Of a DNA stretch of 64,000 nt, positions 1-11,500 are shown piece after piece. The notes beneath the pieces were generated by a model. That model had not been told where the DNA came from, did not search any database, and saw only the letters and a list, made by a program, of their open reading frames with translations. This DNA comes from Thermothielavioides terrestris NRRL 8126 (lineage: Eukaryota; Ascomycota; Sordariomycetes; Sordariales; Chaetomiaceae): NCBI RefSeq assembly GCF_000226115.1, contig NC_016462.1, forward strand, positions 1,116,001 through 1,180,000, in the 5' to 3' direction. Each line of letters begins with the position of its first letter. Positions within the stretch are counted from its first letter, which is position 1. The translations under genes and the position numbers were made by a program.

Positions 1-1733
1 CACCACGCCTATTATTAGGGTGGCGTTGGCTTCCTTCTACCATAAGGAGCACTCGCGTACCTGTAGGCCGCTTTGCGAATTGACAGTAAGGACCCCGTTG
101 GCCAAGTCCAGCACGATCCCACGGTGGTTCATCTAGGGGAGCCCCAATATAACGTTGTAGGCTAGCCCCGGTACTACGTAGAATGTGGCGGCACTGATCC
201 ACCCATCGACGTCTATCGTGACGTGGGCGATGCGCGTAATTTTCTTCGTGATTTGCACCCCCTTGACTACAACACCCAGGGTGCAGGGAGTCGGCAGGCT
301 TATCTGCTCGATCCCTAACCTCTGACATGCTCTCTCGCTAATAGCTCTGTAGCTCTAGCACCCACTATCCACTTGTACGTTCACAAAACCAGAGGAGTTC
401 AGAAAAATAGGGATAAGAAAGGGGGGCTTATCCATTCTCTCTCTAATCTCTGTGAACTCGTTCTGTAAGCGGCTAGGTCCTTTCGGCCCCTATACGAGAC
501 TTTGTACGAGGGCTACTCTTTTCCCTCCTCCTCCTCAGAGGGGGAGTCCTCCTCTACCTATTCCTTAGCCTCCAACTTGTTGATGTCGACCTGAGGAGCC
601 GGTCTCTTGGCCAGGGCGAAGGGACAGGTGGCCACGAAGTGGCCCTGGCACCTACAACGGATATAGGCTCTGGCCTGTTGGCGCGCTACGTGTACCTCGT
701 CGCTCACCTACTTCGCCCATGGCGCGTTCGCGCCTCGTTTTCCTCCGTTCCGCTACTACTTTCCTCCATAACCCCTGTTGGCTCCCCCCCGGGCTGGGGC
801 AGTGTGGGTCGTATTGATCCTGGTCATCGGTGTATCTCTATCCGTATCCTTCTCCGCGTCCACGTTGGGCCCGGGTCGCTTACCCCGGGACCGCTGGTGT
901 CGTTCCTCTAGGCGGAGGGCCTCTAGGTCGGTGGCGATCTCGCGGTACCTCGCAATGGCCGTAGCGTAGTCGTTCCGCAGGACCCCCTGTCCTACTGCGA
1001 TATGCTTCAACTTTAGGGAGAGGCATCGTTGTAGTTTGATAAGTCGTACCTTGTCGCTCTAATTGAGTCCTCCAGCCTTCGATAGCTTCGCCTCGAAGCG
1101 AACAATGAAGGAGGAGAACAGCTCGTTGTCTCCTTAGCGGAGCATATCTAGCTCCGTCAAGGCTATAACCTGCTTGTAGGGGTCTACGTAGACTATTGCG
1201 AGATATTCGAGAAACGCTCCTAGGTCGTAGTTGCAGCTAGGTCCTCCTAACTCGTAGAAGGCTACGACCTTGGCCTGGACCCCCCGGCTAAGGTTCCTCT
1301 AAATGAACACCCACTGGTCGCGGGGACCCCCGATAAAGTCCCGGTCCGCTACTAGGACGTACGCTATCGTGGCCCTCCAGGCGGCAAAGAGCTCCTTTTT
1401 GCCGTCGAAGGGTTGTCCTATAGGGAGGCGCTTCCGTTACGTCCAGGGAGCTGCCAGAGCTGCGGTGTCAGTCGTCGGAGCCTAGGCGTTTGCTATCGTG
1501 GGGGCGTTCATAGTCTGAGCTATGGTAATCTAGGCTACGCGAAGTTCCTCAATGGTTGTGTTCTAACGTGCGATCGTCTCCTGCAAGAGTTGGAAGTGTT
1601 TGTGGACCCAATCTAGGTCCGGGACCTGTAGGACGCCTGGGTTGTTTATAGTGGCGTCCGGCCCACTCAGTACCAGCGTCGAAACGCCTGGCGTACCGCT
1701 CTCGTCCACACCTGAAAGTAACAGCTACTCCAT
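1..1733 (-). pseudogene. Element A: Ty3/gypsy gag and protease, RIP-broken, runs off left edge
   Basis: A single minus-strand frame can be read from ATG at 1733 leftward to the window edge. It is interrupted only by stops of the kind RIP makes (mostly TAG for Gln/Trp). Gag occupies roughly 1733-600. A zinc knuckle lies at 624-665: Cys 654-656, His 639-641 and Cys 624-626 are intact, while the first Cys reads Tyr (663-665, TGT to TAT). A retropepsin follows, with VDSG at 361-369 and a downstream LGLPWMNHRGIVLD segment around 115-165. RT and integrase would lie outside the window. This stretch is GC-richer and less mutated than its neighbours, suggesting a younger insertion. It is not functional as it stands. 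Confidence 0.85.
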
Positions 1734-1740
1734 CTGTGTG

Positions 1741-1752
1741 AAGGTAGTTGAA
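1741..1752 (-). promoter_or_regulatory. Element A primer-binding site, complementary to its own LTR
   Basis: On the minus strand TTCAACTACCTT begins one base after the LTR end and seven bases before the gag ATG. Its exact reverse complement lies inside the LTR at 1803-1814. This is the arrangement of self-priming Tf1/sushi-type elements, in which the first bases of the mRNA fold back onto the primer-binding site. No tRNA 3' end is evident here. Confidence 0.6.
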
Positions 1753-1753
1753 C

Positions 1754-2002
1754 TGTAACGTACTGGCCTTATAGCGTCTGTAGATAAGCGCACGATGTTC
1801 TATTCAACTACCTTAAGGAAGGAAAAAGGAGAAGTATAGGCTACGGTCCCTGCGCGTAGAGTTTTTTAGGGGCTCGCGAAGTGGGTTCGGACCGATGTTA
1901 TTCTGGGCGCGAGGCGGGCCCGCCACGGGTCCGTCCCGGGGCCGCTGCGGATCCTGGGCGCAGCCCCATATACCTAGCCCGGGTACAGCCCGGTCCGTAA
2001 CA
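1754..2002 (-). repeat. Element A 5' LTR (249 bp)
   Basis: On the minus strand the LTR runs from TGTTACG at 2002 to CGTTACA at 1754, a perfect 7-bp terminal inverted repeat with TG..CA ends. It directly precedes the primer-binding site and gag start. The adjoining five bases (agttc, 2003-2007) are the presumed right target duplication. The partner copy is beyond the window. Element A inserted into copia-L here. Confidence 0.85.
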
Positions 2003-3119
2003 AGTTCAATGGTCTAGGAATACAATTAGGCCTATATTTTAATTTGCTAAGGCTATAGCTATTATACTTAAACGTTGGTATACCTTTAATATACCCTCCT
2101 TATAAGCAATTGACAAAGTGTTTAAAGGCCTTTAGGCCTATATAGCTAAGGCGTAGGTACTAAGTTATAGTATCTACTACATTCTCTATATAGCGAGCCT
2201 AGCGATCGAGTCTCTTTGTTTAGGTGGTAAAGGCTATAGGCGTATAGTCTTTAGGCATATATTCAAGAATATATTATTAAAGCTTCTTCGTAGTATATCT
2301 AAGGAGCATATAATCTTAGCGTCTAAGTAGATAGTTTAGTATACTCTCTAGCTTATTGTTCTACTAGATCCCTCGTCGATTAAGCTACTTCAACGATACA
2401 ATATTGTATATAAAGGTTGAGCAGTAAGCTACGTTGTATAGTGTAAGGACTATAATACCCTCGTTGTTCTATAGTTTAATATCTATTTTACTATATCCTT
2501 TAATCTAAATAGGGTACTCGCCTACCTAGATATAGTCATTAGACGTAGCCAACTTAGGAGGCCTTTTGAACCTACTTAGATAGTTGACGATATAAATGGT
2601 TAACTTCGAATCTAAGATCACTAAGTTGATTAGGGGATATCTCTAACCTATTTAGAATATAGCTAGGATCGTAGCAAAGCTCATTATATATTTGCCTATA
2701 GCTTTCTACTACTATACTCTTGCAATGTACTAGTAGCTAAATATCGCTATAATGTTGGTACCTACGTTAGAGGCGTTGCCTATATTGGGGGCAGTGCCTA
2801 CTTTAGGGGCATTACCCTCTTCCTAGGTAGTACTCTCTTTAGGAGCAGTACCCTCTTTAGGGGCGTTGGTATCTACTATATCTACTTTAAGGACCTTAGG
2901 CTTCTTCGTTGGAAGTATAGCTATAGCTCTCTTAGAGTAATTAGCTAGTCAATATAGTAGCGAATCTTCGTTTATATTGCTCTTTGCGTCGTTAGCAAGG
3001 CTATTTCTAGACCTCTTTATCTAAAACCTATTGGCCTTTGCTTATAGAGTTGAATTAGCCTTTAAATTAGCCTCTATATAAGCTTTAATATATTCTCTAG
3101 GTTCCTATCTAGGTAATAC
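2003..3119 (-). pseudogene. Copia-L fragment: end of gag, protease and GAG-pre-integrase region
   Basis: Minus-strand reading from 3114 leftward continues the gag frame that ends at 20970 on the far side of element O (PKN-V-LPR join). The frame contains a Thr/Ala/Pro-rich spacer of repeated NAPKEGTAPKES-like units (about 2750-2880), then an ILDS aspartic-protease motif near 2605-2635. A GAG-pre-integrase-like segment follows (LGLKAFKHFIDCL, about 2110-2160). The continuation into integrase is cut off by element A at 2002. Many TAG/TAA codons, all explicable as RIP products. Confidence 0.7.
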
Positions 3120-3439
3120 TGTCATAGCACGTACACGAACCGCTATCGAATAGGAGCTAGCACAGCTCTAAGACGGAGTAAGCACCTAGAACCCAGAAGC
3201 TTATATCTATAACGTACGATATAACGTATATACTCGGAGCCTAGGAACTATAGCTAAAAGGGTAGGCAGTCGCCTACCGAGGCGGAGGAAGATTCCTAAT
3301 CCTCTAAGGATTAGCCTCTAATTATAATAGGAGATATATATAGATAGTATTGCTTTAGAGACTATAGCTACTCGTCCTAAACACTATAACTCTCTACCTT
3401 AAGGCATTTTACTAATAGTATTCGAAGACTCCTATTATA
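3120..3439 (+). repeat. Element O 5' LTR (320 bp)
   Basis: Begins TGTCATAGCACG and ends ..CTATTATA. The 3' copy ends ..TTATTACA, so the terminal CA has become TA here. It aligns end to end with 20645-20964 at equal length, differing mainly by C/T and G/A transitions. Confidence 0.92.
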
Positions 3440-5356
3440 GATTCTGATCCTTCTTCCTCTATTAGCTAAGATGCTATCCGTTTATAGTACCCCGACTTAG
3501 ATATCTATATCCTCGTCCTACTTATCGCTATTAGTTACTATTAATTCGCCTATAAATCCGATATAACTTTATAATTTTAAAATAAAGTCTCTTCCTAGCT
3601 CTCGCTACTTATCTCCTTTACCTCCTAGTGTTCTACTATAGAGAGAGACGCTCTCTATAGGGGACCTACTATAGAGGGTATAGGCCTATATTACTTAGCT
3701 TTAGGCCCTAAAAAAGCTTAAGGACTAGAAGTAGGAATTGCTTTAGTCGTTAAGAATAGGTAAGCCGCCTAGTAAACGGAAGAGGAATAGTACTAAATCA
3801 ACTGATAATAGCGAAGATAGAGGGTAAGATCGCTAAGCTATTAAGGTTAAGAACATTATACTATTAGAAAAGAACGTTGCTTTTTGAAAATATTAGATTT
3901 AGCTCTAAGATCTTTATTAAACCTTTAAAGGTAACCCTAAATGCTTTAAAATAGAAAAGAATTGAATCCTCTTTACTATCGATAAAATAGAATAAATGCT
4001 ATATATCTACTAGTATAGCTACTATAATAATCTATTAAAAGAAGAACGAGCAGTAGTAGAGTCGATATAGAGGGTCTTTGAAGACTAGACCACTTTGTAT
4101 ATTAAGGACCTTGCCGACAGTTAGTTGAAAATTGCTAAGGCTATCGACTAGGCGAAACAATAAGAGGGCTAAAGCCCTTTAAACTTCTATTAATACCTTG
4201 ATTCCTTAGAGGCCTAGACTAAGCGCTAAGACAATAAGAAACGGGCTCTCCTATTCTACTCTAAGTTATCACTATAGATTTAGTTGTATATCGACTAATA
4301 CTTCCTTGAAAAGCCTAAGACCTATAAGGCTATAGTTTAGCTAGTAACCTAGATTTAGAACGTTAAGCAGTATAACATTTGCTAGAGACCTTTAAAAGTC
4401 GGTTAAGGATCTAGGCAGCTCTCTGATTATAGATAGCGAGGTCGAGGGCAATTTATATATTAGGATCGTTATAGTCGGCCCTACTCTAACAACGTAGTAG
4501 GGAAGGAAAAGCAGAGCTATAATAATAAGGAAGCGAAGAATAGAAGTAACAATTCCTTTATCTATTAGACCTATAGCAAGATAGGTTACTTCTTCTATAA
4601 CTATCCTAAGAAGCCTAAAGGTATAGGCAAGGTTAGAGGTATAAGACGTCGAGGCTATAGAGGTATTCGTTATACCCTAAGAACCGAATATAAAACAAGC
4701 CCTAGTTACTTATAAGACAATAGCGAAAAGGAGGGAAAAGCTCGTACCTAGTAGTAGGCCCTAGTACTACTAGCGTACTTTTCCTATATAAGGACTAAGT
4801 TATAGAATACTTCTAAGCTACTACCACCCTATATACTAAGAAACCCTAGGGGGTTACAATAGATTTAGATACCTATACTAAGATTAATATAGTTAGCCTC
4901 GAGTTTATAAAGTAGTATTATCTTCCTATAGTAAAGCCCTTTTCGCTATAGACTCGTATAGTAGACGCTTAGGTATCCTAGTTATATAGAATGTTCTCTA
5001 TACCCCTAGAGCTATTAAATAGAAAAGGTGTAATATAGAGGCTCAACGTCTCCTATATAGCTATTAACCGCCCTTTAATTAAAGGAAGATCAGCCATTAT
5101 TCTAGGGATATCTACAATAGTAGAAGAATATATTTTACTATTTCTAATAGCTAAAGAATAGTAGTTTATACCTAAGACCGCTAAAGTTCGTTTTAAACGC
5201 TTAAAGTAGTTCGCTAAAACGTTGTACTAAAAACCCTATGTTTACGCTCTATTTATATATTCTAATATACTACAAGCTTTGTTCCCTAAAGAGGAAGAGG
5301 ACAAAGAGATATAGGCGAAACTGTCCTAAAGTAAGGACAAAATCCCTAAGGAGCTC
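3440..5356 (+). pseudogene. Element O gag and protease (5' part of polyprotein)
   Basis: Plus-strand gag runs from about 3860 to 4700 and ends with a zinc knuckle at 4563-4604. All four metal ligands of the CX2CX4HX4C pattern now read Tyr (TAT, TAT, TAC, TAT), as expected if TGT became TAT and CAC became TAC. A retropepsin-like frame follows (IDLDTYTKINIV at about 4858-4893, ILGISTIVEEYI near 5100-5140). The frame reaches DKIPKEL at the B insertion site and resumes at 15942. No functional product is possible. Confidence 0.8.
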
Positions 5357-5605
5357 TATTACACGCCGATGGTCCTCGGTGACCATCTAGCGGTAAACGT
5401 ATGAGGGTGAGAAAGATCAATGCCTCTCAGCCTCGTTAGCTGATGAGGCGGCACTCCTGAACACTAGTATGTGTCACAAAAGTATGTTGATGCAGTCTGT
5501 CTTCCTACGAAGGGGTTCCGGGTGAGGTTCCCCTTTTTAAGGGAACGCTCGTTACCCCTAACCGCAGTACGGTCATAGGTGCCCTTGCCACAGTTGCGTA
5601 TAACA
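5357..5605 (-). repeat. Element B 3' LTR (249 bp)
   Basis: Pairs with 15693-15941 and with the element C LTR at 57600-57848, all exactly 249 bp. The outer end reads TATTACACGC where the partner has TGTTATACGC, a G-to-A change at the TG terminus. The inner end is GCGTATAACA. Confidence 0.92.
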
Positions 5606-5739
5606 AGTGCCTAGGGACAAGAAGAAAAAGATGGCGTCCTCGCCATCATTATAGAACTCAATATAGGATGAAGGAGCGTATAGAAAGGGAAGAAAACTAA
5701 TCTACATCATACCTTATATAGGTTTTACATCTGTCATCT

Positions 5740-7998
5740 CGTCCTATAGCGAAGTCCTCTATTGCGATATATCCGTTCATTTGTTCCACTTATTGAGATC
5801 GACCGTGCTATCACTAGTATAAGGGTCGTCTCTTTCGACCTTGGAGGCCTTTGTTGCCGCTTTACGTTCAGCGGAAGTAGGCGTCTTCTTAAGCTTCTTA
5901 GGAGGACGTATCGGCATCTTCTATACCTTGTCGTCAATGGTTACTTTGCGCTAGCGCTTGGTGGCGGTGACTTCGACCGTTTTAGCTCCCGACGTTGAAC
6001 GGATACTCTCATTACGCTAGCTTTGTAGCGTCTTGGCTAGTGTCATCGATGCAACTAGCGGCGCGGCTTTGGCAACGGGTGCCTTGGTAGGCGTTCTCTA
6101 GGTGGGCGGCTACGTGGTCTTGGTGGAGTATATAGCTATTACGGTTACGGCTTAGCTAACCTTAGGTACTGGTTCTTGGCGCTTGTCGGGCTGGACGGTC
6201 GTGATGGTCTATCTTGTAATTTCCGTCTCGCTAGGAATTGCGCCTAGTATAATCGTTTGGGCCTCGAGGATTGTTGTATAACGCTCGAGGTCTTGTATAC
6301 GCTTCGACAAACTTATATAGATGATGTCTTATATATCGGAGGTTATACGTATAACTACGTCGACGTCTTTGTAGAGCGTATTGTCCGTACAATGGAGTTC
6401 CGTTATAGTCTTGTCGTAGGCTTGCTATATATCGCTGATCTTCTCGATCCAATGATAGTGTATTTCATCTAGGTCGGCCTAGAAGGCAAAGGTATCTAGC
6501 TCTACGTATCCGGCGTTCCTATTTATATCTATAGCGTTGATACGTCTTACGGATTCTATAGCGATGTTCTCGACTTCCTTGATATGCGTTTGGTACTTCT
6601 ATACGAAATGCAATAGGTCTTTGGTGAACGCTTGTACGGTCTTTATATCGGTTTAGAGGGATTTGATGGCGGCGTTGTTTATAGTAACTATATAATTAGT
6701 ACCGCTTGTTGTATCTATAGCTTTAGCGTTATTGTAGTATACTAGGCCGAGCTTTGCCAATATCGCGTTAATAGACGGGTTGCCCTCCCCTTTAAGCGAT
6801 ATATACTATAAGGCGAGGATCTTAATAGCGGTTGGCATACGGCTTATAGTCACTATTCCAGTCTCCTAGAACTCCTTGAGGGCCTTTTTGACTATACCTT
6901 TGATCCTATAGACATGTAAGTTGTAAGCGAAGCCGGCTAGTTTGTCACTAGGATCTTTTTTTAGGACTATACAATAGAATCTAACGAACTACGTCGTAAG
7001 CTTAGCTATATATTCTTCGTTATAGCCGAAGTCTATATACGTATAGGCGAGTGCCTCGCTTATAGTGGCGATATACTTGTTTATAGCTTTCGTAGGGCGA
7101 TGGGAATAACCGTAGGACATATAGGTCTTTTATAGCTCTAGAATACGATATAGCTCGGTCGCTATATTCTCCTTATCACTAGTGTAATTGGCACTATCGT
7201 CGTCGGAGACGTCTAGGTCGTCGTTAGTTGCGGTAGCCTCGTCTTCTAACACGATATATAGAGCTTACTAGACTTCCTAGTACTACGCGCTAGCGGAGGA
7301 GACGTTGCTAGTTTCCGGATACTTGATCCCTAGCGTACGTTGTAGGGGCTGCTCCCCTTCCATATACTTATAAGTTAGGAGAGTTTCTAAACGCTCTTAT
7401 ATAGCGTCGCTATCTAGCGCTTCGTTGTAGTCCTCGTAGACTTCCTATTCGTTGTTAGACACTACGATAGGGTCTACGGTGACATTCTACTATCGCTCTT
7501 TACGAACGGTCTCCAAGCTATTTTAGATTACTTTGGCTATATCGGCTTCTTTAGCGGCCATCATTTCGTTGTTGCAAATAGTTCTAGTAACAACGTCTTT
7601 GGTGATAGCCTAATAGGACACGGAAGCTCCTAGGGCGTACGAAGGAACGCTAGGCGTATTGTCAATTTTCTTTACTCCTCCCGTTTACTTAGCTACAAGT
7701 CGGGCACTCTCCCTCTTCTAGGTGTTGATAGCGTAGCCTTTAGCGGGCGTCTCTCTTATATAGGGAGGTATCTTATAAGCAACGAAGGCTAGTTGGGTAT
7801 CTCCCTCTGTAATATCGATATAATCGTGCTCAAGCGCTTCGCTACTCAATGACGTTAGTAAGCTAAAAAAATCGACTATATAGTCGCCTCTGTCGTTGAT
7901 ATAGATATCGTAAGAATATACAGTAGATTGTCTCGATTCACGAATGTAGCGTAAGCGTATACCGACTGACGGTAGCTCGTATAAATATATGTAGCTTA
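5740..7998 (-). pseudogene. Extra reading frame (ORF X) of element B, unknown function
   Basis: A continuous minus-strand frame of about 750 codons lies between the chromodomain end of pol and the 3' LTR. It has only about 3% in-frame stops, nearly all TAG/TAA at positions where Gln or Trp would fit, far fewer than expected for unselected TA-rich DNA. It begins near SYIYLYELPSVGIRL, has an acidic/Ser-rich middle and a helical, charged region, and ends in a Lys-rich tail (RPPKKLKKTPTSAERKAATK). The same frame occurs in element C (57983-60241). I recognise no domain: it is not an obvious envelope, RNase H or integrase. The start codon is unclear. Interpretation as an accessory retrotransposon protein is inference. 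Confidence 0.6.
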
Positions 7999-8590
7999 GT
8001 GATAAGAAGGTTTGACGATCGATCGTACAGCGAACGTAAATAACTACGATAAGGAATTGTTAGGGAAGATAGATACGTTGAGGTTGATATACAAAAAGAA
8101 AGGAAATTGTAGTGGCCTACATTGGGCCGTTCTAAAAGTAAACAAAAACAATAGCGCGGTGCCTACGGCCAATGAACAGTATTGCCATCTAGCGACGGCC
8201 GGAGAATAGAACATTGTGCCCTCGAGGCTTAAAACCCTATACCTTTATAGCAATAGGATGGCTTTCCCTAACCATTTGCAGATCAAGGTCAATAGCAAAT
8301 CTGGATATAGGAAAACTGGAATAAGCAAAGTGCTTAACGAACTGAATAACTACAGTTTTATAACTAAAAGCGTTGGTAATATCTAAGTAAGGGGTAAGGA
8401 GAAGAAAAATCAAAGGATCTATAAGATAGAGGACGGTGCTTATACGTCTAATAGTGGTATAGCAGTAATAAATATACTAAAGCGAACATATTCTGACAAG
8501 GAAAGTGTAATCGAACAAAAGGAAGAGAGGGAAATAAGAAAGAAGGAAGGAGAAAGTCAATAATAGTATAGCTGTTAATGGTTACTACCC
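7999..8590 (-). other. Spacer between chromodomain ORF and ORF X in element B
   Basis: No frame is recognised in this stretch of about 590 bp. A 65-codon plus-strand ORF at 8012-8209 overlaps it but is antisense to the element and broken in element C. It may hold the leader of a subgenomic ORF X message, which is inference. Confidence 0.4.
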
Positions 8591-8599
8591 TTCCTCTAT

Positions 8600-11500
8600 A
8601 GCAGCTCAACGACAACTCGGTTCTAGGATCGAGGAATCTCCTTTACTTCCTCCTATTCCTTAATAGCGATACCCTTATTACAGTGTTTCTTCTCCTAGTC
8701 GATAGGGTTCGCCTTTTCGTACTCCTCGACAAGTTCCCTAGCACCGTCAACAAGCTAGATATATAGGATCCACTAGTCGTCTTTGGCAATAAATCCTTTC
8801 CATTGTACTAGATACTCGACTTTAGGTCTCCAGTTCCTCTAAGTGATATACTATTACACGATTCTCTCGACTTCCTAGTACTTGTCTCCGTCAACGATCA
8901 CAGGGCCAGGGGGTTCCGCATCACGGCCAAAGGGGTCTTTCCCCTAATCCGGTTTCTATAACTAAGAAACTAAAACCACTAGATAGACTTTCCAACTAGC
9001 TAGGAAGTCAAGCTCGTAGATGTTCTTGTCGATTTTATAGATAATCTTGAACGGTCCTACCCACTATAGTGACCACTTTCGTTTAGGCTTTCCTAGGAGA
9101 TAGTATCCGTCGTACAATCGTAGGTAAACGGTGTCTCCTACTTCGAACTCGGTAGGCGTATACTTATCGTCGTAACGCATCTTCGCGATAGCGCTTATAT
9201 AATCGATCTGTTCCACTACTTCCTCCTAATACTACTGTCTAAGGACACTAATAGCTTCGGCGGAGGTAACGATACCCTTCTTATAGTAAAGTATATCTAG
9301 GATAGAGCGTAGTTTAAAGCTATATACCAACTTGTTCAACGATCTTCCGATAGTGACTATAAGCGTATTGTTGAGATTGTACTATAACGTAGAGAGAAGT
9401 AGAGGCTATAGCGTTCCTAGTTTTTCCGTAGCTTCTATATAGATAGCGATTTCTACTATCTAGTTCGTCCTTTCTAACTAACCATCCGTCTAGGGATAAT
9501 AGGCTATCGAGAAAAGAAGGTTAACGCCTAGGATACAAAAGATTTCTTTCTATAGGTCAAAGGTGAACTTAGTATCTCGGTCGCTAATGATTTACGCTAG
9601 GAGTCCCTAATCTATATACGTCAGCGCTCTAAGGATTATAACTGCCTATTCCTCTATTGACATTTTGTCGTTTCTAGCTATAAGAAGCTTCTTTTTACTA
9701 AACTTGTAGGTGATGGTATATATAGCGTTGAGGATTAGGTACTTTTTCATTGACTACGGTGTCCCTTTAGAGAGCATAGCGAGCAAACCGACGATGAAAT
9801 CTATAGTGATAATATAGAAAGGCTATAGCGGTGTCCGAATTGGCTGAAGGTCTCTAGGCTTCGGTTCTCTTAAGGTCTAGTTCTCTCTATATATAGGGCA
9901 GTGCCGAACGTACTTATGTACCATCTAGCGCTTTCGATTAAACGTAAATACTAAGAGGTTCGCCATTATATTGTCTATACCGAAGTGGTGAGTATTGTCG
10001 TATACAACAGTAAGAATGTCTTTGATATAGCTACTAGGGATACAAAGCTTCTTCGCTTCTTTGTAGTCGACGTAGTAGAGGAGACTGTCCTTTAGTTCGT
10101 AGAGTCTAAGCTATAGCTTTCGGTGCTACTTTCTTTGCAACTCTCCTTCTCGCTCTTCGTATTCTCTCTAGTTAGCGATCTTCTTAGCTTGTTCTTCTAT
10201 ATTATAGAGACTCCTAATGATCTTATTGTACTAGCGGTCGTTAGAGTAAGCTACAGTTAGTTTAGCTTTGAACTCGTCATTGATAACTGGTTCGAAGGTG
10301 CTAGTGTCTATAGTGTAGTATTCTTCAATGTCGATCTAGGTAGTGGACTAAATGTCCTCCAGTTCGTTGGTAGCGTCTTAGGTTTCGTTAGGGGCGTTCT
10401 CCTCGAAGGTTGGTAGATATGACAAGGCGTCTAGTATAACATTGAGCTTTCCTAGTATATAGAAAATGTTGAGGTCGAACTAGGATAGCTAGTTTATAGC
10501 GTTGACGAGCTTCAGGTTGGCCTTTGCGAGGTCTATAGTGGCGAGAGATATATACTTCACGATACCTCTGGTCGCTATATAGTCTATTAGAATGTTCATA
10601 GGGTATTGGTTTAACTATACTATTTTCCAGAGCTTCCTAACTACCTATACGATAGTGGCGACTTCTACTTCTATACTCCTGTACTTCCTTTCTATATTGG
10701 AAGTTAGGCGGGATAAGAATATAATAGGCTAGATCTCGCTATTCGGGATATCTTAGCTAAGGATACTAGTGCTGTCCTATTCGCTATAGAGTTGAAAGAC
10801 GATTGCTCTATATCCTTTGCTATTTATATCGAGCTTGATGAATAGCGGCTTGTTAGGACGATGATAATATAGGAAGTACTACTTATATAGGTGTTCCTAC
10901 AATAGCCTAAAGGACTCTAGTTCTACTAGCGTAGGCTTGAATTTAACGTTCGAGGTGAATACCTTCCTAGCGTTCTTCGACTTAGCGATAGGAAGGTCTT
11001 CGCTTACTCTCCCTTGAGTAAGGAGTTTAGTCTTATAGTCCTATAGAGGCTATGCTTTCGCTATATACTATAGGATACCCTTACGTAGCTATCTGGCTAT
11101 ACCAAGGTACTATTCCAAGGTCTCGAGGGTATTGGGGAACTTAAGTTTCTTAAATATAGCGATCTTGTCGTCTATCTTGGCTACTCCTTCGCCATTGACT
11201 ATATAGCCAAGTAGTCTCATTGACGGGTAGGCTACGAAGGATTTTTCTACCGAAATATAAATGTATACTTTGTCGAGGATATTAAGAACCATCTCAACGT
11301 ACTTGAGGTGCTCCTCTATACTCTTACTAGCGATGATAATGTCGTTGATATAGACGTATACAAAGTGTTTATGCTTACGGAATAAACGGTCTATAAAGCG
11401 CTATATAAAAGCTAGCGAGTTTTTAAATCCTATTAGCACAACGTTTAAGCATTCCAAACCTCTAGGACTAATAACCACTATACGGTTATAGTGTTCTTCT

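Noticed and set aside
8012..8209. Plus-strand 65-codon ORF in element B
   Set aside because: Antisense to the element, interrupted in element C, and without motif.
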